A stretch of DNA of 27,892 nucleotides from Thiomonas sp. FB-Cd (GCF_000733775.1 NZ_JPOE01000006.1:1-27892); one strand, 5' to 3'. Shown: positions 7,199-13,287, numbered from the stretch's first letter. The notes: a model not told the origin generated them from the letters alone. A program made the numbers and translations.

Positions 7199-7759
7199 AT
7201 GGATACACGATTATTTGCTTTCGTCGGCGCAGACATTGGCCCTTGGCGGATTGTCAGGGCCGAAACGAGAGTTGGCGAGCCCCTGCCTGAAGCCAAAAGG
7301 CTCAACGTCGTATCCGCTTCAGAGTTGCAGTCTGAAACCAATGCACCCTGGATACTTCGTGGAATAACCAGCAATGAACGATATGTCATGCGCGCAGAGA
7401 AGAATGAAATTGTAGCGAAGCAGCAAGGTCTGGCGCGCCCAGAAGCAACGTGCGGTGCGCTAATACCGATCCGGAAGAACGCAGCTTGGTGGGAGCTCAC
7501 GCAAGACGAACGCCGGAGCGTTTTCGAACAGTCGAAGCACGTCCAAATCGGGCTTCAGTATTTGCCTGCAGTAGCGCGCAAGCTCCACCACTGCCGCGAC
7601 CTCTCAGAGAATGAACCGTTCGATTTTCTGAATTGGTTCGAATACGCGCCAATTCATGAGGTTGAGTTCAACAGGCTGCTTTCCGAACTGCGTGCGTCAG
7701 AGGAATGGAAATACGTCGACCGAGAAGTCGATATTCGTCTTACGCAAGCACAGGTCTAA
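7199..7759 (+). CDS. cld: Dimeric-type (clade 2) chlorite dismutase
   Basis: Chlorite dismutases are haem enzymes that turn chlorite into chloride and O2. The 186-residue product matches the short, dimeric group typified by the Nitrobacter winogradskyi enzyme: GPWRIV near the start, RPEATCGALIPIRKNAAWWE (80-99), QDERRSVFE, and YLPAVARKLHHCRDL followed by the FDFLxWFEYAP motif (141-151). His114 and Arg127 fall at the positions of the proximal haem ligand and catalytic distal arginine, with the same 13-residue spacing. There is no signal peptide, so it should act in the cytoplasm. The TAA stop lies inside an attC-like site, as in integron gene cassettes. G+C is lower than in tnpA. A small cupin gene follows. 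The role is inferred as detoxification, since no (per)chlorate reductase is present. Confidence 0.87.
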   Translation: MDTRLFAFVGADIGPWRIVRAETRVGEPLPEAKRLNVVSASELQSETNAPWILRGITSNERYVMRAEKNEIVAKQQGLARPEATCGALIPIRKNAAWWELTQDERRSVFEQSKHVQIGLQYLPAVARKLHHCRDLSENEPFDFLNWFEYAPIHEVEFNRLLSELRASEEWKYVDREVDIRLTQAQV

Positions 7760-7834
7760 CCCGCCGATGAACACGGACCCCCAACAGCGGCGCGTTGCGC
7801 CGCCGTTTCGGGCCGGTTATCGGCAACGTAGAAC
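7754..7834 (+). other. attC-like cassette recombination site after cld
   Basis: GTCTAAC (7754-7760) is a perfect RYYYAAC core. An imperfect stem follows: CCGATGAACACGG pairs with GGCCGGTTATCGG, with an unpaired base as in attC sites. Between the arms is a GC-rich hairpin (GGCGC/GCGCC), and the far core is GTAGAAC (expected GTTRRRY, imperfect). The cld-like stop codon lies inside the first core, as is usual for cassettes. Confidence 0.6.
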
Positions 7835-7892
7835 TCTCGGATACAGTTGTTCTGTAATAACTTCTCAAGCCAAATTGATTTTTGGAGTGGAT

Positions 7893-8249
7893 ATGGAAAT
7901 GGAATCAAGAATATTTTCGGTAACAGAATATATTCGTCCGTCTGACGGCGAACCAATTCGTTCAGTGGTTCTGGAAACCAAGGACTCAGCAGTTGTTGTT
8001 TGGCATGCCCATCCTGGGCAAGAAATAACCGCTCATGTTCACCCGGACGGCCAAGATACTTGGACGGTTATCTCTGGAGAGGCTGAGTATTACCAAGGAG
8101 GCGGCAAAGTCGCTCATCTAAAGGCTGGAGATATTGCCATAGCAAAACCTGGCCAAGTGCATGGCGCTCTAAATACTAGTCCAGTGCCGTTTGTATTTGT
8201 CTCAGTGGTTGCATCTGGCAACGCGGGTTTTGCGTTGGCTGAAAAATAG
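7893..8249 (+). CDS. Small cupin-domain protein
   Basis: A 118-residue single-domain cupin. Motif 1 is visible as PGQEITAHVHPDGQDTWTVISG (two histidines of HxH, with the usual glutamate replaced), and motif 2 as AGDIAIAKPGQVHGALN (G-x-PxG-x2-H-x3-N). Such proteins bind one metal ion in a beta barrel. The start is set at 7893 by GGAG about six bases upstream; an in-frame extension to 7656 would overlap the cld-like gene. The gene sits between two attC-like sites, so it looks like a second cassette. Pairing with a chlorite dismutase suggests a shared role in oxidant or reactive-chlorine handling, but the substrate is not evident. Codon use is more A/T-rich than in the backbone. Confidence 0.82.
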   Translation: MEMESRIFSVTEYIRPSDGEPIRSVVLETKDSAVVVWHAHPGQEITAHVHPDGQDTWTVISGEAEYYQGGGKVAHLKAGDIAIAKPGQVHGALNTSPVPFVFVSVVASGNAGFALAEK

Positions 8250-8276
8250 TCTTTCTCAAATGTGTGCCCCAGAGAG

Positions 8277-8346
8277 TTCTAACCCATCCATCAACACGGA
8301 CGCTGCGCGATGAAGCCGCGCCGCGCCGGCTAACTCCACGTTGAGC
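8277..8346 (+). other. Second attC-like site after the cupin gene
   Basis: TTCTAAC (8277-8283) is the left core with one mismatch. GGCTAACTCCACGTTGAGC (8328-8346) resembles the right half of classical attC sites, ending in GTTGAGC, a perfect GTTRRRY core. The left arm ATCAACACGGACGC is shared in part with the first site (AACACGGAC). Confidence 0.58.
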
Positions 8347-8648
8347 GTCAGCTTTCCATATGTCTGGGGGTCTGCAACGGGTCGGGTGCCGTCGCGTGCG
8401 CAGTGTCAAAGCTGACATGACTAATACATGAGATGGGCTGATGCTCGCCGTCCGGTCAGGCAGCTGCCCCCCTGCAGGACTCACAGCAGTTGTATGCCAC
8501 CCGTCATCCGAGACGTCAGTCGGCCTCATCCAGACCGGAACAATCTGGACGTGACGTCCGGCTGGCATTGCCGTGATCGAAATGGCGGCTAGTGACACGA
8601 CTGTTGGGTCTACCCCATCGACCGGGCGCGGGACAAGCCACGTTGATC
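8347..8648. other. Noncoding cargo tail inside the transposon
   Basis: No credible gene. A perfect 9-bp inverted repeat GTCAGCTTT/AAAGCTGAC (about 8347-8355 and 8409-8417) encloses 53 bp and could be a remnant recombination site or hairpin. A minus-strand frame across this part overlaps the cupin end and lacks a ribosome site. Confidence 0.35.
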
Positions 8649-8686
8649 GGCTGACGGAATTTTCGGCGGTTCCGGCTTAGAACCCC
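8649..8686 (-). repeat. Right terminal inverted repeat of the Tn3-family transposon
   Basis: Read inward from 8686 it begins GGGGTTCTAAGCCGGAACC. It matches the left repeat at 35 of 38 positions and is followed by the TGGTC duplication. Confidence 0.93.
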
Positions 8687-8691
8687 TGGTC
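8687..8691. repeat. Target-site duplication, right copy (TGGTC)
   Basis: Identical to 2340-2344, confirming the right end of the transposon. Confidence 0.9.
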
Positions 8692-8719
8692 GGTGGCGCG
8701 TGATTGGGTTGGAGCTGGA

Positions 8720-8773
8720 GCGCGTCAAGGGCGGCGCCGCAGGCGCCGGGCGCAGCCTTCACCCTTGACGCGC
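8720..8773. repeat. Perfect 12-bp inverted repeat with nested GGCGCC stem
   Basis: GCGCGTCAAGGG (8720-8731) and CCCTTGACGCGC (8762-8773) are exact complements. Inside, GGCGCC-GCA-GGCGCC forms a second stem. No T run follows, so it is not a simple terminator. Confidence 0.7.
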
Positions 8774-8791
8774 GCATGCGACCCCACGCTG

Positions 8792-8836
8792 TTGCATGGC
8801 CGTCAGCGGCGGCAGTTCGCCCCGACGGCCATGCAA
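8792..8836. repeat. Perfect 13-bp inverted repeat
   Basis: TTGCATGGCCGTC (8792-8804) and GACGGCCATGCAA (8824-8836) enclose 19 bases. With the neighbouring repeat it gives two tandem cruciform-capable units. Confidence 0.7.
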
Positions 8837-9178
8837 AACAACGGCGCCTCGAAACGGCAGCTCCTAGCCGGTGGACAGTGCGCTACGCGCACCGTGGGGA
8901 CAAGCCGATGGACGTGGGTGGACAGGCTACGCCTGCCCACGCCCCGCCCACAGCTTGCCGCCCACTCTGCCCACCGGCTGCGTCGGCAGCGACCAGGCGC
9001 GCGACGACTGCGCGGCCTACGGCCTTGCTCTAGCTACCACTCTGAGAAAAAGCCGAAAACCCTGGGAGCAGCAGGGGCCCTGCCCCAGACACCCTGGGCT
9101 TCTTCTATTCAAGGCGAGCAAAACGAAAACCGGGGAGGCTAAGCCAGCAACTACATACAAGGGCGTGCAAATCGAAAA

Positions 9179-10690
9179 CTACTGGCACCACCGCCAGGCC
9201 GTGTTTAAGCTCACTCCGAGCTGGCCGGCGATCTTTTCCAAGGGTAGCCCCTGTTCCCGCAACTGGCGCGCTTCTGCTCGCTTCCCTGCGCTAGCCAGGC
9301 GCCGCGCCTTAACTGACGCCTCTTGGCCACGGGGAGCCGCCTCCTGCGGACGGATCGACGATGCGTACTTACCGCCTAGGGCAAAGCGCTTTCTGACCTC
9401 CCGCTGCCAATCGTCGAAATCCAGACCTTCCAGCTTGGGCAAAGCTAACGCGCCCGGGTTCTTGGTGCCATGACCGGCTCCGCGCAGAAGTCGCGCTTCG
9501 TCGCTTGAAAGCCCGAGCCGTTCAACGAGAGTTGCGGTTTTCATGCGATACAAGGCATCTCTTCCGCCCGACTTGAGACGTCGATAGACGCTCGAAGCAC
9601 TGCTTCGAGCCTCTTCGACCGTCAGCGTCGGTGCAATTTCTTGGGCCAGCTGGGGAAGCTCGAGCCACAACTTCCCGGCGTCGCCTAGACCCCAGGCAAG
9701 ACTGTTTGCGGCGATCCAGAGCCATTCATCCCGCTGCCCTTGCGCGATACCACCGCGCTTGCCCGCAGCTTCACGCATAGCGCCCAAACGAGCCCAGTGA
9801 AGCGACTGCGCGGCTTCCTCGGCCGCAAGAGCTGCGGCCGACACCGAACGCCCCAAAGCCTCGGTTGCTCGCCGCCGGTTCTCATCGAACATGGCGTACT
9901 GCTGTCCGGCCTGTCGCCAAGCCTGGCGAAGCGATTGGGCGGCTTCCGCACGCGCCATGTCATCGTGCCGAAACCGCGCGACCTGGTTGCGGGCGTAGGG
10001 CAAAACCCACTCACAGAGCACGTCGAAATTGTGGTCCGGGCCTGCGTGCGTCACATAAACCGGTCGCGGGATGATGCGGCCGTGCGCGTCGGGCTTCGGG
10101 TTCATCGTGCCCGCGATCCGCAAGACACGGCTCACGTCCTTTGCGCTGTCGTCAACCGGCCAGTTGGCGCTTCGCAGTTTGTCGGCGATCGCGCGCATGG
10201 CCGCAGCCCATCTCGGCAGTGCTTGGGCTGGGAGTCTCGACTCAAGAACCCACTTGAGATGCAGACCGCGCCCGGACCAGACAATGATGCTCGGCTCTGG
10301 GATGCCCAGGTCAATGCAATCCTGCAATGCCTTGCTAGTCCAGTGATCGACCGTCCGAGCGTCATGCGTTGGGCTACACAAGTCCAGGTCGGCCCACAAC
10401 AGGCCAAAGCTCCAGAGGTTGAGCGCGCGGCGATTGGGCGCCTGGAACTCGTTCTGCACCACGAAATGGTGCTCCTGCTCCCAATGCCGCCGTTTAGCGA
10501 TCTGCGCCAGCAGCCAGTCCAGGCGAGCGGCGGGCACGGCCTTCTGGCGCATGTGCACATCGCCAGGCTCGCGCCAGTTCCAGGACAGGAACGGGAAATT
10601 TGGATCGTCGACGGCGCGGTGGTAGCGCCGAGCCTCGGCTAAGCCGACCGAGGGATCGAAAAGCTCAAGCTGCGGATTGCTGGCAAACAC
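9179..10690 (-). CDS. rep: Primase-type (AEP-like) plasmid replication initiator
   Basis: A 503-residue protein with the archaeo-eukaryotic primase pattern: an acidic D-x-D motif at WADLDL (D101, D103), SGRGLHLKW with H144, and DVSRVLRIAGTMNPK (185-199). These match the catalytic and nucleotide-binding motifs of RepB/primase-like replication proteins. A helix-turn-helix lies at the C-terminus (about 475-503, LEKIAGQLGVSLNTAWRW). It is the only replication gene on the plasmid, so it probably both recognises the origin and primes. The GTG start at 10690 has AAGGG seven bases upstream and lies inside an overlapping leader ORF. An antisense transcript covers the leader. The plasmid incompatibility family was not recognised. 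Confidence 0.8.
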   Translation of the reverse strand: MFASNPQLELFDPSVGLAEARRYHRAVDDPNFPFLSWNWREPGDVHMRQKAVPAARLDWLLAQIAKRRHWEQEHHFVVQNEFQAPNRRALNLWSFGLLWADLDLCSPTHDARTVDHWTSKALQDCIDLGIPEPSIIVWSGRGLHLKWVLESRLPAQALPRWAAAMRAIADKLRSANWPVDDSAKDVSRVLRIAGTMNPKPDAHGRIIPRPVYVTHAGPDHNFDVLCEWVLPYARNQVARFRHDDMARAEAAQSLRQAWRQAGQQYAMFDENRRRATEALGRSVSAAALAAEEAAQSLHWARLGAMREAAGKRGGIAQGQRDEWLWIAANSLAWGLGDAGKLWLELPQLAQEIAPTLTVEEARSSASSVYRRLKSGGRDALYRMKTATLVERLGLSSDEARLLRGAGHGTKNPGALALPKLEGLDFDDWQREVRKRFALGGKYASSIRPQEAAPRGQEASVKARRLASAGKRAEARQLREQGLPLEKIAGQLGVSLNTAWRWCQ

Positions 10691-10781
10691 GGAAAACCCT
10701 TGTGGCGCAAGGATTTCCGCTTGCCACGTGCGCGCCGGCGCAGCCTATAATGTGGCTGTCGTCTCGGTAAGCGTTCGGCAT
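10665..10781 (-). CDS. Leader peptide overlapping the rep start (38 residues)
   Basis: The frame MPNAYRDDSHIIGCAGAH starts at ATG 10781 with AAGGA about eight bases upstream. It ends at TGA 10667-10665, 23 bases inside rep in a different frame. The rep start codon is thus within the leader. Leader peptides of this kind in IncFII- and IncL/M-type plasmids couple rep translation to their own, and an antisense RNA acts by blocking the leader. The layout here is the same; the peptide sequence itself is not recognised. Confidence 0.55.
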   Translation of the reverse strand: MPNAYRDDSHIIGCAGAHVASGNPCATRVFRVCQQSAA

Positions 10782-10887
10782 GTGCTTCTTCCTTGAAGTT
10801 CGTTCCAAATGCCCCGCGACGGTGTGTCCAGCACCACCCGGGTCGACGCCAATTCTAAGCCCCCTAGAGTGATCTAGGGGGCTTTTT
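10758..10887 (+). ncRNA. Probable antisense RNA controlling rep
   Basis: A perfect -10 TATAAT lies at 10746-10751 on the plus strand, with TTGCCA at 10721 (19-bp spacer) or GCCACG (17-bp) as -35. Transcription from about 10758 would run to the intrinsic terminator at 10858-10887, giving about 130 nt. It is fully complementary to the rep leader, including the leader-peptide start and its ribosome site. It contains a hairpin GGCAT..CTTC/GAAG..ATGCC (about 10777-10813). This is the classical layout of a copy-number antisense RNA. Confidence 0.65.
10858..10887 (+). terminator. Intrinsic terminator of the antisense RNA
   Basis: A perfect 11-bp stem AGCCCCCTAGA/TCTAGGGGGCT with loop GTGA, followed by five T residues on the plus strand. 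Confidence 0.85.
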
Positions 10888-10939
10888 CCTTTTCCGGGCG
10901 AGGACTTGCAGGGCAAGCAGAAGCCCATGATCAGCATCT

Positions 10940-10971
10940 AGCCTCATATATTCATATAAGGCTATGAGGCT
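10940..10971. promoter_or_regulatory. Inverted repeat AGCCTCATA/TATGAGGCT at the end of the antitoxin gene
   Basis: Nine-base perfect arms at 10940-10948 and 10963-10971 around an A/T-rich centre. It overlaps the antitoxin stop. It lacks a T run, so a terminator role is weak. Its CTCAT/ATGAG half-sites match those of the palindromes at 11812 and 12665. Confidence 0.5.
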
Positions 10972-11288
10972 GATACCTTCCCGCTTTCGGAAAAGTTCCC
11001 AATGCGCACGCTCCCCTCGGGAAAGCGTGCAGTGATCTCCAGCTGGCCACCCATCGCTTCGATGTGGCTGCGAAGCGTCGAGATGTACATATCCGTGCGC
11101 TTCTCCATCTTTGCAATCGCGGGCTGCTGCACGTGCAGAACCTCGGCGAGCATCTTTTGCGATAGACCACGTGCCTGCCGAAGCTCATAAAGCGGCATCT
11201 CGGCGAGCATCTTCTGTGCCTTCGCCTCTGCCAGTTCCCGTGCGCGCGGCGACATCGCTGCACGCAGTGCTGCGAACTTCTTCGCCAT
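10962..11288 (-). CDS. HigA-like XRE-family antitoxin
   Basis: A 108-residue protein, MAKKFAALRAAMSPRARELAE, with an XRE helix-turn-helix in its second half (about 37-90: LYELRQARGLSQKMLAEVLHVQQPAIAKMEKRTDMYISTL, split here by description only). It would neutralise the upstream toxin and repress the operon. AGAGGAA lies just upstream of the ATG at 11288. The gap to the toxin gene is 88 bp, and the toxin comes first, the order usual for higBA. The long N-terminal helix before the HTH is typical of antitoxins paired with Gp49-like toxins. Confidence 0.82.
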   Translation of the reverse strand: MAKKFAALRAAMSPRARELAEAKAQKMLAEMPLYELRQARGLSQKMLAEVLHVQQPAIAKMEKRTDMYISTLRSHIEAMGGQLEITARFPEGSVRIGNFSESGKVSAS

Positions 11289-11376
11289 TTTTTCCTCTCA
11301 AATTGCCGCTGCCAATCTGCGTCAGCTCGCGATTCTCCCTAGTGACTCAATCAATACGCCGCGCCCACCATGGGCC

Positions 11377-11742
11377 TCAAGCGTCCCCTTCTTGCTCTGT
11401 CTTCAATTCTTCCTGGTGTTCGTCGTACAGGTCGTCGGCCTTCGGAACGAACTCCTTGTACCAATCATCGTTGCCGGTTTTCTCCCCTCCGATCAGAAGG
11501 ATGGCCGTCCTGCGTGGATCGAAGGCGTAGAGCGTCCTGTAGGGTCGCCCTTCGTGCTGAGTCCTCAGCTCCCGCATGTGTCCATGTCTCGAGCCCTCGA
11601 TGCCACTGCTATGGGGGAACCGCAGGTTAGGACCCCGCTCTTCGAGCAACCGAACCGACGCCGCGACCGAGGCTTGCTCCTCTTCATCGAGCGATCCCCA
11701 CCACTCCTCAAATTCGTCGGTGTACTCTACTTCCCATGCCAT
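11377..11742 (-). CDS. HigB/Gp49-like toxin (RelE superfamily)
   Basis: A 121-residue protein from MAWEVEYTDEFEEWW, with the Gp49-like pattern WGSLDEEEQASVAASVRLLE, then LRFPHSSGIEGSRHGHMREL, YRTLYAFDPRRTAILLIGG, and a C-terminal lysine/tyrosine segment. Such toxins cut mRNA on the ribosome. The ATG at 11742 is preferred over TTG at 11778, because that TTG is the first triplet of a consensus -35 box; the -10 ends seven bases before the ATG, so the mRNA would start at or next to the start codon. No ribosome site is visible, which fits leaderless translation. The antitoxin gene follows 88 bp downstream. Confidence 0.8.
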   Translation of the reverse strand: MAWEVEYTDEFEEWWGSLDEEEQASVAASVRLLEERGPNLRFPHSSGIEGSRHGHMRELRTQHEGRPYRTLYAFDPRRTAILLIGGEKTGNDDWYKEFVPKADDLYDEHQEELKTEQEGDA

Positions 11743-11749
11743 GGAAGGA

Positions 11750-11790
11750 ATAATGGCACCAGAAAAGAATTCCGTCAAGGGAATTTTCTG
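11750..11790 (-). promoter_or_regulatory. Promoter and operator of the HigBA-like operon
   Basis: On the minus strand TTGACG (11778-11773), a 17-bp spacer and CATTAT (11755-11750) form a near-consensus promoter. An imperfect inverted repeat AGAAAA..ATTCC/GGAAT..TTTTCT (11761-11790) covers the -35 and is a likely antitoxin operator. Confidence 0.65.
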
Positions 11791-11811
11791 GAGGCGCTCG
11801 CTTTTATACGC

Positions 11812-11831
11812 ATAGACTCATATGAGTCTAT
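11812..11831. promoter_or_regulatory. Perfect 20-bp palindrome ATAGACTCATATGAGTCTAT
   Basis: It lies between the parG-like stop and the toxin promoter. It contains ACTC/GAGT boxes, the tetramer bound by ParG-type ribbon-helix-helix proteins. A looser repeat ATGAG/CTCAT follows at 11836-11850. It could be an operator or part of a partition centromere. Confidence 0.6.
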
Positions 11832-11833
11832 TA

Positions 11834-12040
11834 TCATGAGTGGCTCTCATTGGTGTAGCGCTGCATCGCCTTGGAGATCAACTCGGTCAGTGTGATCCCC
11901 TCATCTAGGGCCGCCCGCTTCCACGCCTTGCGCGTCGAGGCTGGCACCAAAAAATTAATCCGCACCATGTCTTGGTGCGTGACGTGGTGCACAGGAACGT
12001 CCGGCCGCACAGCTTCCAACGGTTTGCTTTTTAGAGCCAT
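11834..12040 (-). CDS. parG: ParG-like ribbon-helix-helix partition protein
   Basis: A 68-residue protein with a flexible basic N-terminus (1-23) and a ribbon-helix-helix C-terminus (MVRINFLVPASTRKAWKRAA, then DEGITLTELISKAMQRY). Size and layout match ParG of parFG systems: the fold binds centromere and operator, while the tail stimulates the ParA ATPase. Its ATG lies inside the end of parA (10-bp overlap) behind GGAGGGGGCAGG, so the two are coupled. The ACTC-type palindromes on both sides of the pair are the expected binding sites for such a protein. Confidence 0.75.
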   Translation of the reverse strand: MALKSKPLEAVRPDVPVHHVTHQDMVRINFLVPASTRKAWKRAALDEGITLTELISKAMQRYTNESHS

Positions 12041-12666
12041 CCTGCCCCCTCCAGCTCCTGGATCACGAAATCAATCTCGGCTTTGGCCTGGCCGTCTGCC
12101 AGGTCATACACAGAAACGCCATCCGTCAGCGCCTGGGCAAACGCCGTGCGGTTTCCAACCATGGTGTCAAGTTGATCAAAGCCGTATTCGTTCCACTCGC
12201 CACCCTGGATTAGCTTCGAGAGCCTGGTACTCGAGCTCGCTCGATTGACCAGAAACGCAGCGTCAATATGCCCGCCAACGTCGAGCTTGGACTTGATGAG
12301 TTTCACCGTGGCGGCAGACGCCCACACATCGGCTCCGCTTGGCTGGATCACGACCAATGCGACGTTAGCGATCCGCACAACCGCCGCTGCCATCGCTTCG
12401 GCCTTCGCAGGAGTGTCGATCACGGCAATGTCCGCTGCCAGCGTTGGCAAAGACGCCAGCATCTGCGGACGGTCTAGGGCAACGACGGGCGGAAGTTCTT
12501 TGCCTTCGGGCGAAGCCGCACGCCAATCGCGTGCCGTTCCTTGCGGGTCCGCATCTACCAAGACAACACGCTGGTCGCCGCGGCGATGCAAAGCGGTGGC
12601 TATGTTGATAGCCAGGGTCGACTTTCCAGAACCACCCTTCTCGTTCATTAACGCAATGACGCGCAT
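12031..12666 (-). CDS. parA: ParA-family partition ATPase (ParF-like)
   Basis: A 211-residue Walker-type ATPase without an N-terminal HTH, as in type Ib (ParF) systems. The deviant Walker A motif NEKGGSGKST is at 8-17; VVLVDADPQGTARDW follows, then DIAVIDTPAKAEAM (Walker B region). It positions plasmid copies at cell division. ATG 12666 is preferred to ATG 12672 because AGGAGG then lies at the best distance (8 bases). The leader hairpin formed by the operator would include this ribosome site. It forms an operon with the parG-like gene. Confidence 0.88.
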   Translation of the reverse strand: MRVIALMNEKGGSGKSTLAINIATALHRRGDQRVVLVDADPQGTARDWRAASPEGKELPPVVALDRPQMLASLPTLAADIAVIDTPAKAEAMAAAVVRIANVALVVIQPSGADVWASAATVKLIKSKLDVGGHIDAAFLVNRASSSTRLSKLIQGGEWNEYGFDQLDTMVGNRTAFAQALTDGVSVYDLADGQAKAEIDFVIQELEGAGWL

Positions 12667-12696
12667 ACTCATCGCCTCCTATGAGGCAATGAGTAT
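12665..12696. promoter_or_regulatory. parA operator hairpin with nested repeats
   Basis: Outer arms ATACTCAT (12665-12672) and ATGAGTAT (12689-12696) enclose inner arms GCCTC/GAGGC (12674-12687). The site overlaps the parA -10, ribosome site and start codon. The half-sites carry ACTC/GAGT boxes. Confidence 0.65.
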
Positions 12697-12720
12697 AGAT
12701 TCATTTACGCCGCGATTCAA
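12692..12720 (-). promoter_or_regulatory. parA promoter
   Basis: TTGAAT (12720-12715) and TATACT (12697-12692) on the minus strand are 17 bp apart. The -35 lies in the last codons of the upstream gene; the -10 overlaps the operator. Confidence 0.65.
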
Positions 12721-13287
12721 ATACATACCTTGCGTCGACCCCAGCCACGGCTAAGGCGCCTGCATGAAGACGTGCCCACTCCAAGGCTTGAAACATCTTC
12801 GCTGTAGATCGTCGCAGTCGACGGAAATCAACCCAGGTCTCGGGCCACGGATCTTGCCCGCCCCTGTATGCGGTTGCAGGCCCATCGGGATAGCGAAACA
12901 CCGTCGAATTCGGATCGAGTCGATCGAACTCAGCGATTCGCCCCGTGAGCCACGCCACTTGGCTTGCTGGATACTGCTTATCAAGCCATGGCTTGATCGC
13001 GCGAACAAGCTCACTCAAGCGATGTCCTTGCGTGCCAGCGGGGAGCAGCGCCTTTATATAAAGCTCCAACGCATGTCGGTAGCAAAACAAAATCGGGTAC
13101 GCAGCCTCCCACGACTCGCGCTGCGACGCAGCTGCGTCCATCAAGCGATCGGCCGCCGTAGCAAAGGCGCGCGCACCTCAACGGTGACCATGCTCCCCAT
13201 GCCTGGAACGATCGCGCCGAAATAAAACTCATCCTCCCCGAGTCCATCTGGAAGATCCGTGAAGATGTTCTGTGCGTCGTCACTCAT
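12701..13287 (-). pseudogene. HEPN-like hypothetical protein, frame interrupted near 13160
   Basis: Two frames join into one plausible protein. The first, from ATG 13287, reads MSDDAQNIFTDLPDGLGEDE and ends at a TGA at 13141. The second carries on from about 13165 with DRLMDAAASQRESWEAAYPI and LFCYRHALELYIKALLP, ending at 12701. Dropping one base in the GCGCGC stretch near 13165-13175 would make it continuous (about 195 residues). The YRHALELYIK helix resembles helices of HEPN-type proteins in defence loci; function is unknown. The start overlaps the stop of the preceding gene (ATGA), so it belongs to that operon. The break may be a sequence error, given how often the two assembly copies disagree at runs. 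Confidence 0.5.

Larger units (their letters stand above)
1..7259. repeat. First copy of the terminal redundancy of a circular plasmid
   Basis: Bases 1-7259 recur at 20638-27892. The offset is 20637 at the start and rises to 20644 by about 2815 because copy 1 is one base short at seven runs (near 294, 545, 672, 1447, 1577, 2345 and 2808). In the last 750 bases copy 2 is the shorter one. No clean substitution was noticed. Both copies stop exactly at the window edges and join circularly inside a gene (19850-20686). This fits one circle of about 20.64 kb. Use copy 2 for 290-2815 and copy 1 for 6500-7259. Confidence 0.93.
2345..8686. mobile_element. Tn3-family transposon carrying ParDE and chlorite dismutase/cupin cargo
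   Basis: The element is about 6.34 kb, bounded by 38-bp inverted repeats that begin GGGGTTCTAAGCC and match at 35 of 38 positions. It is flanked by 5-bp direct repeats TGGTC. Inside are tnpA and tnpR in one leftward operon, a res-like region, a rightward ParD/ParE pair next to tnpR, then cargo genes with attC-like sites. The left repeat overlaps the tnpA stop codon, as is common in the family. Matching ends with an intact duplication mean insertion as a single unit into the plasmid, between the kfrA promoter and the region downstream of rep. Both recombination genes look intact in copy 2. Confidence 0.93.
8692..9178. other. Noncoding region downstream of rep; candidate origin region
   Basis: Nearly 490 bp without a credible gene. 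It holds two long perfect inverted repeats (8720-8773 and 8792-8836), a palindrome GCAGGG-G-CCCTGC (about 9070-9082), and three short repeats CGAAAAC (about 9054, 9124 and 9173). It lies directly after the replication gene. Structure-rich DNA next to a primase-type initiator is a reasonable place for oriV or a single-strand initiation site, but no clear iteron array or A/T-rich melting stretch is seen. Confidence 0.4.

Noticed and set aside
6793..8346. A complete integron
   Set aside because: No integron-type integrase gene and no recognisable attI. The tyrosine recombinase at 17164-18138 is XerC/D-like and distant.
8693..9473. Open frames of 100-200 codons on the plus strand after the transposon
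   Set aside because: They run through perfect inverted repeats and into the antisense strand of rep, with no ribosome site.
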